This document shows positions 48,400 to 59,647 of a stretch of DNA of 64,000 bases, piece by piece. Source of the DNA: Trema orientale (Eukaryota; Streptophyta; Magnoliopsida; Rosales; Cannabaceae); NCBI GenBank assembly GCA_002914845.1, contig JXTC01000062.1, positions 209,495-273,494 of the forward strand, in the 5' to 3' direction. The notes below the pieces were generated by a model. That model worked only from the letters and a program-made list of their open reading frames with translations. It made no database searches and was not told the DNA's origin. The translations under genes and the position numbers were made by a program. Position 1 is the first letter of the stretch. Every line of letters begins with the position of its first letter.

Positions 48400-51300
48400 G
48401 TATATGTAGTGCATATTGTGGTGTTGTGTAGTCAGTCCAATAATTCATACGTCCTTGATCTTGACACGTCCACATCCTCCGCGGGGTCTAGACACGTGTT
48501 GCTTTAAGATTTGCCGTAATGGGATTCCCATCTTCCACTTCCCCACTTCAGGACATCTTGGACTTGGGCCTGTCGTTGTCGTTTTTCCATTACAATGGAG
48601 GCATGCAAAAAAAAAATACAACGAAATGAAAAAAGAAAGGGAAAATTGAAATTAAATAATCGAATTAAGTTAGGCAAATTGACAGCCAAGGAAAATTCCT
48701 GTCAATTGAATAAAAGATATATAAACTATTTAAAATATAATCTATGTATTCTATTGGGGAATATAACATATAAATTTGTACTAAATCATTTATTTCTTCT
48801 AAAACAACATTAGAAAATTAATTTCAAAAAAAAAAACTTTAAGCAAAACTATAGGCTCTAGTCTCTTTAATTCTCAAATTGATTCGTCTCTCAAACCTTG
48901 AAACGGAAAAGTTGAGTAACCCGACAACTGTACATCGAAGAAATTAAAACTAAATAAACTGAAAATAAAAATAATAAGTTGAAAAAAAATACCACTAGAT
49001 TTAGTAGTTCTGGATAGGTGACAAAGTGAAAACTGACTGGTCGATTTTGTAGATATGTAAATAGATATAGTAATTCGCGTTGACAGGTAGGATTCATATT
49101 GGATTGAAGTCTAATAGGCATATAAACTTCATTAACCCGAACCAACTTGCGACATTAGGAGTATCTATAAGAAGTGACCATCTTTTCTTTTTCTTTTTCT
49201 TTTTTTCTTTTAAACTTATTTTAAGAAATGCCTGGTTCTATTAATAAATGTTCGCTTTTAATTTGTTTTTGCAAAATGGCCTTTTATAGTAGAATAGTTT
49301 TTTGTATTTCAATTTTAGTAGTATATTTAGTAGATCAATTTTATACCAATATATCAATTTTTGTGTATTAGTATATCAATTTAATATTAATATAATAATT
49401 ATATGTCACTATATCAATTTTATATTAAGTTTATCAATATATATGATTTTTTTAATATATAAAAATTAATATATTTTATTTTTTTTTTCTTTTTATAAAC
49501 TCGACTATTTGACCATTTTTAATAGTGTTTGAAAACGGATATTTTTTAAACTTAACCCAAAATTCGACCAAATAGTTAAAAAGCCCAAATATCCACACTA
49601 GCCCAACCTGCAAATAAAAACAGGTTGACCCAATCTGAACAAAATGCAATTTACAACCTGATTGTGACCCCTTAGCTTGCTTGTGATCCAGACTTTCTTT
49701 TAAAAAAAAATAGAATTTTTTTGAAGGAAGCATTTTTTTCTTCTTTTATTTTCCCAATTAAGGCTATTATTTTCTTATTTTAAAATAAATAAATTAGGAG
49801 GAATTTGTTAATTATACTAATAACTTATCATCTCAAATACATAGAACGTATAATTTAAATAAATCCATAATAAATAGTTATAAATAAATCAAATTAATCG
49901 TATTTTTTATAGTGTAATTATTTGTGTATTTTGTTAGTGGATCAAACAAGCCAATTTTGGTCAGATGGATTGACCCGAACTTAACATTAGTTTTTTCATT
50001 TTTCCTTTTAGAAAGAAAAAAGAACTCGTTCAATGTGGATTGATCCGATTTCTATCCAAATCCTTTTCCTTCAACATTAACTTGCAAAAAATCATGCCAT
50101 CCTGTTATAACCCGAATTACTACCCGTACTTGTAAATCGAGCAAATCAACCAGTAAACCTTGGATTATGAAGAGGAAAATTACCATAAATTACAATGTAT
50201 CTGTTAATTTTTGATTGAATCCCTGGTGTTTTTTAAAATGTCAAATTAAACTCACAGGTTGTATTTTTTTATTAATAATTTTCCTATATATTTTTTTTAC
50301 GCCGATCAAGGTTATAATGCATCCCCGATCAAGTAGATTGGGATAAAAATGACTGAATTGCCTTTAGAAAACAATGAAACAGGAAATTCCCCTTAATCAC
50401 AGTGAATATATACCCTTGTTTTGACTTACGGGAAATACGAAATGTGTGCTCAAAGTTCCTAAACCGGATAAAATCATTTGATTTAAAAATTTCTTTTATT
50501 GATTTTGTGAATTACAAAATATATTTCATCTGATAGATATACTTTTCAATTTGTTTTGCAAGAACTCAGTAGATATATTTATAATCCTCAGAACACAGTG
50601 GTTAAGATTTGGAGACTAATTTGGTTTTTCTCTGAAAGGAAAAAGACATCAAACAAATGAATATGACATTGATAAGGATCCTCTCAGGGGAAAAAAAAAA
50701 ATTTGAAGTTTTCAATAATCAATTCAATGGAGAGCTCTAGTGTAGGAGGGGCAGAATCCCTTCTACTAGTAGGAGAACTTTTTAGTGCGTCCGATGAAAA
50801 TGAATGATGATCAATTAATTAAGTGCACAATGCATTCCACATACCACAATCAAGGAAACAAAACTTAGAAAGTTTTTTCGTTCTCATTTCTATATCTTCT
50901 ATAACCAGACCTAACTTCATTTTTCGTTCAGATTAAGTAAACAAAACCTCCTTTCGATGCCTTCTTCTGTTCTTTGCTATCTCTAAACCTAAGTTGATAT
51001 TCAATTATGTTGAACTATTCTAAATTCATAAAAATGAAGTTTGATCAGTGCATTAATATCATTCCTCATAAAATTAAAAAAATCTCACTTTCTTAACCCA
51101 GATTCAAATTCACATATTTTATTCCAAAGGCATAAACTTTAGCCAAATCTCATGATAAGACTGGACAACAATCAGCTTACATAAATAAATCAAATGAAAA
51201 CTCAAAAGATTCAAGGGAATAGGACTTGAGAAATGTCAATTCTTTAGGGTATAATAAATACCATTGATATTTTGATTACTAGATTTTTTTTCTATTTCTT

Positions 51301-53510
51301 TTTACTTCACTCTTTTTTTTTCCCCTTAAGTAAATTATTCTATAGTGTTTATGAATCCCTAATTAAAAACGAGAGTTTTGTTTTCTTTCTCACAGGACCA
51401 AAGCAATCGTACGTTCAAATCCATTATTATTATTTTTTTCAAATGCAAATCACATGGGTTGAAGATGATAGAGCATAATTGTATGTGCTATGGTATACTT
51501 TCTATTGTATGGACTCCTATTTTAACATCTCTTTGATTTTATTGGATGCACTAAAAAATCCTCCTATCCATAGGAGGAATTTTGCCCCTCCTACACTAGA
51601 ATTTCACTTAATTTTGATAATGTGTAACTTAATTCAAATAAATAACAATTGAAGAATGATAACTCACTTATCATATTAGTTGTGATTAAAAAAAAAAAAA
51701 TAGTGTGTAAGTTATGATCCTAACATTATTCATTAAATATTCCCGTAAAACATTTTGATTAATTTTTTTTTTGGTTTGGTACACATGAATTTCTTATCCC
51801 CTAATATAATTTTTTTTTTATTTTAAAGACCTTCCCGTGAGCTTGAGCTTATTGATAAAATGGAAATGTCTTTTTTCAATGAATTTTTATAGCTGGTGGA
51901 ATGTCGTACTAAATTAGTCAACCCCCGAACACTGAAAAGAGCCAGCCGTAGCCCGTCTGGGTCATCAATCTCTTATCTTAAAAGATTTTCAAACCCCTTT
52001 TTCTCTATATTTATGTTTATTTATTAGAAAAGATCCCATAGGGTTGGAGAAAATGGTCTTGCTATGCTTGATGGAGGTAACTACTGACGGAGAGCTGCGT
52101 TGAATTTCCGGGATTGCACTTGCAATTTGCAAATAATTGTTTTCGTTGTTTAGTACTTTGGTTTCATTTATGACATACTAGATATATGCGTATATATAAT
52201 TATGGGCCATGACTGAAGCACAGAATCTATTTGATGGGTCAAAGTTAATCTTTTTTTCAGATGAAAGTTAATTGTTATAATAATATTGTAACAATCATTA
52301 CGATGTTATAATAATATGATCTCATTATATAAGGCATCATCTTGCTTGTATTTTGTTAAGTAGCCAATGAGCGGTTGAGAAAGATGGTCATAGTGCAAAA
52401 TGATGAAGGCATAAAAATCACTAATAATATTGCTTATCATATCAACTTTCCATTGCTCAACGATATCTGACCATAAGTAAAATGATAAGTACTTGACTGT
52501 AAGTTTAGTCATGTTCTTGATTTACAATATGGTTTAAATTCCAATGGAGTTTTGTAACATTGATTGGATCATAGCAAGAGTGTGGACGAAATATAAATCC
52601 TAAATTAATTAATACATTATCATACTTTTCTATAACTTTACGACACTGTTTATAATAAGTTTTAAGAATAACCTAAGAACATCAACTCATCTGTTAAAGA
52701 AACGCTAAAAGCCATTTTTTAATAATTTAGGAGGGTTAATTTGTTGACCATTTCTGCCAATTTATTTATTCTTCAACCTCTCTTTAAACGTGTGAATGTT
52801 GGGTTAAGTTTAAGAAAAGTTGAACAATAAGTAGATTGGAAGAAATGGTGCCCTAAAANTACTAGTTTATGGCTTGCTACAAAGGAAAGAGGAAGGTATG
52901 AAATAAAGAATGCTAAAAAAGGGTGCCTAAATCAATTGGGGGTAGGGGTACTCATTTTTGGCTTAAATTGTCAACAAATCCTCTTAAATCCTCAAAAATG
53001 GTGTTTTCCGTTCCTTTAATGGAAGAATTGACAATTTTAGAGGTTTAGGGAGGAATTTGATATTTTTCATTGTTCAGGAGCAAACTTGAGAAATCTGCAT
53101 AACTTGGGGAAAAAAATAAAATAAAAAACAATAGATGATAACAGGTATAGCATGGTTTCCCTTTGCAATTCTGATCTAAGAATTATTATTATCGTTATCA
53201 TTGTTGTTGTTGTTTTCATTTTCCCTTTTTTGTAGAGATGATTGCATTCTTCAAGATTATAACAGGGAAAATACAAATATACCGAGTGTATAAATAGACT
53301 ACTTGAGGATGATTTCCCGTTAATGGTTATAAAATTCATTTCCTGAAATTCTCATAAACTTTGAAAAATGGTTTAAAAACCTCTTAATTAACAAAAGACA
53401 TTAATATAAGAAAAAAAAATGGATTTTGATAAGGGCAATTTTAGTATTTATTTTCAATTGTTATCTAATTGGGTCATTTAGATATCACTTTTGAGTTGAG
53501 AGCATTTATT
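48400..53510. other. Long intergenic stretch without recognised genes
   Basis: AT-rich sequence with only short open frames. Noted: TATATCAATTTT-type degenerate repeats at 49300-49440, (TTATTA)n-like runs near 51422, a (GTT)n at 53200-53216 and one unresolved base at 52859. The paired phrase CTAGTGTAGGAGGGGCA (50738) and GCCCCTCCTACACTAGA (51585) is inverted, about 850 bp apart. It may mark a TIR element of about 50700-51600 whose body I cannot otherwise support. Confidence 0.4.
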
Positions 53511-53514
53511 AAAG

Positions 53515-54595
53515 AGTGAGTCTATTACCATCTCTCTATTTGCTCTCTCCACACCTCGTTTTATTAATATTTTCTATTACAAAGATAATCCTTAATGAAA
53601 TTACTTTTAAGTACATACTTTTCTAATAAAAAGAAATAAACACTCTTTACACACTCTTTAACAAGTAGAAAGAAGAAGATCATTGTTAGAGATACAATAA
53701 ATTTTTTTTTAAGAAAAAAGAACGTAACTTTTATGCAATTTCAGATATGATCATCGCTATGTGTATACATGGAAGCTAGCTTATTGTTTTCCCAAGATTT
53801 TATCTAGTACAGTTCTTTTGACAAACCAAGACAAACAAAATTAGGGTTTTATTTTACAATATATCAGGCTCTTTTTTCTTAATTTTTTTCCTGTAAAATT
53901 TATATAGAATGAGAGATATTCGCTCTTAAGTGGATGCTAGTTCGTTGATATATTGTTTTAAGAATTAAGATTTATTGAAGACTAATCTATTATGTTGTAT
54001 AGATATAGTTGTAAGAATTTACAGGAAATCTTCAAATCCCTTCGTTTTGTTTTGTTTTGTTTTTTTTAATATTTTCTTGCTATGATGTTGAATGATGAGT
54101 AATCTAATAAACCTGTATGCATGTTCATTAACCTCAAGTTATTTTGGAAGTAAAATTAAGATATGATTCATATAAGCAAACACTTAGCCAAAAGAGAAAT
54201 CGTGACCTGTTATTCTTATAAAGTTAACTATTATTATTATTGAAATATATAGCAATGTGCTATAAAAAGCAAAAACAAGATAACGGAAAGAGAGATATAA
54301 ACGAAATATTTTTGGGCAAAAAACTAATTATAAGAGAAGAAGATCTCTTAGATTTTGCTAGTTTGAAGAAGGTTGAAGCACAGAAAAAGAGAACGGTAAA
54401 AGAGAAGAGGGGTGAGTAAGGACAACATAAGGGAAAAGAGGAGTGGGGAAATGGGTGAAAAAAAAAGATAAAATTAATTTAGAGAGATAATTTAAGAATA
54501 ATTAGGGGTATATTAAGCATTATCTAAATTTTAAATGTAAATAAAGTAGGTGAGTATAGAGTTAGCGTGAGAAGAGCAAACAGATGGGTCACACA
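53515..54595. mobile_element. Possible 1.1-kb TIR element
   Basis: Left GTGAGTCTATTACCATCTCT then TTTGCTCTCTCCACACC is echoed, inverted, at the right as GTGAGAAGAGCAAACAGATGGGT near 54565. A similar end (GTGGTTCTATTGCTAACCC, TTTGCTCTTCTCACACC) stands alone at about 40838. The interior is non-coding, with a purine-rich block at 54350-54470. Confidence 0.45.
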
Positions 54596-54772
54596 ATAAA
54601 GCCACCTTTTATTAAATTTTGGACCTAAAAAAAGATATTGTATATTTTTCAACTTTTTTTTTAAAATGACTATTTTAAGAATGTATAACATAGTGACGAC
54701 ACATCCCTATATTTATGACCATATTTAAAAAGTTTCTAGGACCATCCACCTGCCACTAATATAATGGAAAAA

Positions 54773-55060
54773 ATTAGCTAGAAGCCACTTTTTCTTCCTT
54801 ATTAATTAAATCTACTACTATACCACTTTTTTTATGAATTCTTGATAGGTTTTTGATGAATTCTTGACAATCTTGATAGATTCTTGATGGATTCTTGACA
54901 GATTCTTGACGTCGATGGTGATCTTGATGGATTCTTGATGCATTCTTGATGCATTCTTGATGAATTCTTGATTAATTCCTTCCCAAAAGTGGTAAAATCT
55001 AATGGTGGTGGTAAATTTAGTTAAACATTTGAAAAAAGTGGCAATTGCCTACTTAACCCA
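54773..55060. mobile_element. MITE with internal 11-bp minisatellite, copy 1
   Basis: The ends carry inverted GCCACTTTTTC/GAAAAAAGTGGC and ATTAATTAAATCTAC/GTAAATTTAGTTAAA. Between them a degenerate ATTCTTGATGG repeat (11 bp) runs from 54837 to 54975, with one GACGTCGATGGTGATC break. Copy 2 begins 643 bp further on, in the same orientation. Confidence 0.75.
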
Positions 55061-55189
55061 ATATAATGCTTACCACTTATCAATTACTAATATTATGAAA
55101 CTTCCAAAAGATTTCTAGAAAATACTATCCCATTACTATTAATCGGGTCCATTTCCCCTGCAGTAGAGGCTTAAAAGTGGCCAAGTCCA

Positions 55190-55617
55190 AAAGATAAAAT
55201 AAAATTTGATTTTATATTGTAAAATTTAAAAAAATGAAAATTCTCGGATTTTAAAATTATACGAAAATTCTTAGATTTATTTCGAAAATATTTTAAAAAT
55301 ACCATTTTTCACCAATCAATCAGGTATTTGAGGTAATCGCTGAAGTAGATAACCAGATTAGTTAATTTAAGTAACTCGTTTAATTATCAAAATAACTCGA
55401 CTGATTACTTTGGTCTTCGAGTACATTTGAAAATGCGAATTTTGAAAAAAAGAAAGTGCTAGTTTTATAAATATATTTTTTTTAAAAGTAGTACTTTTAC
55501 TTTAAAATTTGAAAAATTGATATTTGCATAAATATATGCCGAAATTTTCAAAAGAATCAATCCGTTCGGGATTTTTCAATTTTTTGAAGATGGGCCTAGG
55601 TTTTTGTAAGAACCCAA
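55190..55617 (+). mobile_element. Dispersed repeat, copy 3 (CTTACAAA-end family)
   Basis: It has the same plan as 21125-21600 and 41500-41875: GATTTTAAAATTA, AATACCATTTTTCA, then degenerate AGGTAATCG, AGTAACTCG and ACTCGACTGATTAC units at about 55330-55410, then GGGATTTTTCAATTTTTTG and TTTTTGTAAGAACCC at the end. It lies between the two twin MITEs. Confidence 0.6.
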
Positions 55618-55702
55618 AGATAAGGAGGTGTAGAGCCATCTAGATCGAATACCTTCAAAAGTCAAATGGGTCCAAATGTTTCTCATTGCTAGTTCTTGAG
55701 AA

Positions 55703-55994
55703 TAAATTAGGTGGATACCACTTTTTTTTTCTCATTAATTAAATTTACCACTATACCACTTTTTTAAATGAATTCTTGATGAATTCTTGACGAATTCTTG
55801 ATGATCTTGATGGATTCTTGACTGATTCTTGACGTCAGTGATAATCTTGACAGATTCTTGATGAATTCTTGACGGATTCTTGATGAATTCTTGACAAATT
55901 CTTGACTAGTTCTCTCCCAAAAGTGGTAGAATCTAATAGTGGTGGTAAATTTAGTTAAATATTTAAAAAAAGTGGTAATTGTCTACTTAACCCA
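55703..55994. mobile_element. MITE with internal 11-bp minisatellite, copy 2
   Basis: It matches 54773-55060 end to end: ACCACTTTTTTTTTC at left, ATTCTTGATGA units at 55772-55905 with the same GACGTC break, then TCCCAAAAGTGGTA and CTACTTAACCCA at right. Copies differ in repeat order and point changes. Confidence 0.75.
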
Positions 55995-56199
55995 GTTCTT
56001 GATATATAGATCAGCACACTTTGAGAATTGGACTGGGAAATAAAGCATGGGGATATATATGTGACTATGTGAGGAAACTACACCACATGCTTTTTTTTCT
56101 AAGTTATATGTTAATAAATATCTATTTTTTATTTTACTGACTTCTATATTTTTTAAGTTTTAATAATTTTAGTTTATCATTATGCCCTTATGTAAAGTT

Positions 56200-56640
56200 A
56201 ATTTGACATATTCATGTATATAATTAATTTACCAATATACATAATTTATTTATTGGTGTATATAATTAATTTACCAGTTTATATGATTCATTTATCAATA
56301 TACGTAATTTATTTACCATAATATATTATTCATTTACCGGTGTATGTAATTAATTTATCGATGTATATAATTCATTTATCATAATATATTATTCATTTAT
56401 CAGTGTATATAATTAATTTACCGATGTATATAATTTATTTATCATAATATATAATTAATTTACCTGTAAATACAATTAATTGACTGGTGTATATAATTAA
56501 TTTATCGATGCATATAATTAATTTACCATAGTATATTATTCATTTACCGGCGTATATAATTTTTATTTACTATAGTATATTATTCATTTACCGGTGTATA
56601 TAATTCATTTACTGGTATATATAATTAATTTATCACTTAT
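56200..56640. repeat. 21-bp AT-rich minisatellite, about 20 copies
   Basis: The unit is ATTTACCGGTGTATATAATTA with variants CGATGTATATAATTC and CATAATATATTATTC. In the middle of the array the three variants follow each other in order, giving a 63-bp higher-order unit. No coding potential. Confidence 0.85.
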
Positions 56641-57128
56641 ATACTATGGTGAATAATCGATTTACCACTGGTACACTGTCTTATATAGTGGTATATAAAA
56701 CATTTATAACTTGTTTAAGATTTATTTCATTGCCAGTTATTTTATTAATTCTCCCAACGTAATTTGCATTTATTGTCTTCAAATAAATTATAACTAATTT
56801 ATGATTTATACGCTTCTTTAACTTTTTCAGTTAATAACTTAGTTATCAACCGTTTACAGTAAATTTTTCATACTTCACATCACGAGTAGAGCTTACTTTC
56901 CGTCGTACCCATATCATATCGAAATATAATAATACATATATAATGTATAAACCTGTCTCTTTCATCCAATCTTTGGCCTTCATGTTTTTTTTTTTTTTTT
57001 ATTATTTAAAATTTCCCTCTCTTTTGGCGATAGTTATTAGTCTGGTGTTGTTTTTCTTTACTTTTCGATCTGGGTTTTGTTTTTTTTTTTTTTCCAATTT
57101 TCATGGTAGACATCAAAATCAGCAGGAA

Positions 57129-57420
57129 CTAATGGCGAATTTCAGGATTATGAGAAGTGGTTTTGCTTTTGATTTGTGTAATGGGTGTTGAATTTTGAAA
57201 TTTGTATAGCGTGAAAAAGGTGGTCGTTAATGGCGAACTCAGCCATGCTTCGTCTTTGTTCAACGGAAAAAACCCCATTGCTGGGAATTCGGTACTGGGA
57301 TTAGCCGCTGAGAATTTCGATGCTTTTGTGGCCACAAAGCACAACCTGAGGCTGAGAGAGAGATAATCGTGACGGTGGTGGCAGAGCAGCCCCGAACGGT
57401 AGAAACGAAATAAGAGGGTA
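57129..57420 (+). pseudogene. Possible remnant of a coding region
   Basis: MANFRIMRSGFAFDLCNG is encoded from 57132 before a stop. About 20 bases further on, another frame reads KKVVVNGELSHASSLFNGKN, then SVLGLAAENFDAFVATKHN and LRLRER before TAA. A third frame continues REIIVTVVAEQPRTVETK to a stop. The protein text is balanced and unlike translated AT-rich DNA, and GC content rises here. I cannot name the family. Frame shifts suggest a broken gene or retrocopy, but short spliced exons are not excluded. The minus-strand frame over the same bases looks like a shadow. Confidence 0.35.
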
Positions 57421-57637
57421 ATTTTGGAATTATACAAAAGATAAATGAGAATGGGATACTTTTTGTTCAAATAATTAGAAAAAGACACGTAGTAACATGG
57501 AGCCCCCAGGGCATTTTTGTTCAAAGCCACACATATATATATATTATTCCAACGGCTGCTTAAATATTTTATTATTTTCTTGTTTTAGGACTTAGCCTTT
57601 CAACGACCTTTCTCTTGATATGTATATATACGACGAG

Positions 57638-58393
57638 GGGCGGAGTCAAGTGAGGTCCAGAAAGCACAATTACCCTCTTAATTTTGTTTTTCTTTTTAAA
57701 TAGCATGTATTTTTTTTTTTTTTGGAAAATTGGTCTTAGTCTCTTCTAAACTTAGTTTTTATCCCCTTGAACTTATAAAATTTTGAGTGTGGCTATCAAG
57801 TTTAAATTAAGCTCCTCCTCCAATTAATTAATCTCCTGAATTTTTTTTTTTTTTTTTGGCAATTAGGACCCTGAATTTAGAATTTTTTGCAATGTATCTC
57901 CTGTACTTTTTTTTTGGCAATTAGGACCCTGAATTTAGGGTGTTTGGCATGATTAGCCCCTGAATTTTTCGTTGATTTGTAATTTATTATTTAATTATTT
58001 AAAAATTTGAATTTCAAAACTATTTTTCCCCCCTCCAAACTCCCATTTGTTATTTTTGTCTCTAAACTAAGTGAGATAACCATTATGCCCTTAAAAAATT
58101 TGCACATAACTCAGAAGATATATTGCAAATCAGCGAAAAATTCAGAGACTAATCATGCCAAAAACCCTAAATTCAGGATCCCTAATTGCCAAAAAAAAAA
58201 TTCAGGAGATACATTACAAATCAACGAAAAATTCAGGGGCTAATCATGCCAAAAACCCTAAATTTAGAGTCCTAATTGCCAAAAAAAAAAGTTCAGGAGA
58301 TACATTGTAAATCATCGAAAAATTCAAGGACTAATCATACCAAAAACCCTTTGATATCTGCCTCCTTTGAATTAAATCTCTAGCTCTGCCTTT
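57638..58393. mobile_element. GGCGGAG-family MITE interrupted by a tandem-armed TIR element
   Basis: The outer ends GGCGGAGTCAAG (57641) and CTAGCTCTGCC (58380) resemble the family at 23191-23697. Nested at 57836-58352 is a second element. Its left arm has one complete and one partial copy of a unit reading, inverted, TTCAGGGGCTAATCATGCC, AAAAACCCTAAATT, CCTAATTGCC, TTCAGGAGATACATT. Its right arm has two and a half copies of the same unit, about 98 bp each. The interior holds CTATTTTTCCCCCC and no coding frame. Confidence 0.65.
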
Positions 58394-59647
58394 GTATAAG
58401 ACATTGGGTTTATCAATTTGGGCCAAGCCTACAATCTACATGTTATAAACGGGCTGCTTCTCATATTCCTGCACAATCATATGATTCATATCATTATATA
58501 TTTTGTTACTCAAAATTTTCTACTTTTATGAACTAATAATTACCAAAAATATTGTATAAATAATAATGTGAGTTGATCAACGGATACGTGCGTTAGTCAC
58601 GTACTATTAGCACTAGTGTATATATATATATATGTGTCAAAACAAAAACACACACTTTTCTCCAAAAAAAAAATAAATAAATAAATAAAAAACACACACT
58701 ACCAATGAAAAAGAGGGCGATATCCCGAAGGAATGCCTTATCAAAAGAAAAAAAAAAAACCGAAAAACCTTAAAAAGGACAAAAATTGTTTAGATGGATC
58801 CTCTATTTCAATTTCTAATGGATACACTAAGCCCACGTTGAAGTAACTAGATTCTCTCATCAAAGGTTTTTTTTTTTCTTTTCATCAAAGTTGTATGAGA
58901 AAAAATACAAAAGAAAATGAGTGAAAGGAACAAATCCGTAGAAATAGCTAGCTGTGGTCATGTGGTGCAAGTCATCTCTATTGTGACTATTTCCTAATTT
59001 TTTTGTCTGACAACAGTACATACCAGAAGAGATTTTTGGAACTGTCGTTAACACGTTGATTTTAGCTTTTTCTTTATTTTTTTTTTAATTTTTTTTCGGT
59101 TTGTTTGTTTGAATTATCGCCTAGCAATTCACGTTTTAATGAGAAAATCTACAACCGCTTTCTTTTTTTTTTTTTTAAGGAAAAATCTACAACCACTTTC
59201 ATTAACATTATCAAACAATTCAGACGATGTTAATTTTCACGTGTTAATGCTGTCAAATAATACACACGATAATAATTTTGACATTGCTAACAAAAGGAAT
59301 GCTAGATGCATTTTTTTTTTAATACTTCATACTCTTACGATTTGAAATATGAATTTCACTATAATTTATTATATTGTTATAATATGAAACTGGATAATAA
59401 AATCTTTGAAAATAAATAATGAGACCATCATTTCAAGAGAAAAAAAAAACAATTAGATCGAAATAGTTAGAGTGTATTTAGGATTCCTATTATCAACAAT
59501 TTACATTAAAACTAATTATTGTTCACGGAAATTAATGTGAATTATCTGTAGAAAAAGATAAAAGTGAAACAATGTGTTCTCTTTTTTTTTTTTTTGACAC
59601 TTGTCCAATTCAATCTAAAAAATTTGTTTCGATTTTAAGATTAAAAA
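58394..59647. other. Intergenic stretch without recognised genes
   Basis: AT-rich. Microsatellites (TA)n at 58619-58632 and (AAAT)n at 58671-58688. Two related phrases (AATTCACGTTTTAATGAGAAAATCTACAAC and TTTTCACGTGTTAATG, with AAAAATCTACAACC) at 59120-59250 suggest a small duplication. No gene seen. Confidence 0.4.

Noticed and set aside
49300..49440. TATATCAATTTT-type repeats as a second minisatellite
   Set aside because: Spacing is irregular and the sequence is mostly AT; no stable unit length.
57129..57530. 133-aa minus-strand open frame
   Set aside because: The plus strand over the same bases reads more like protein; the minus frame is rich in composition-driven residues and has no recognised motif.
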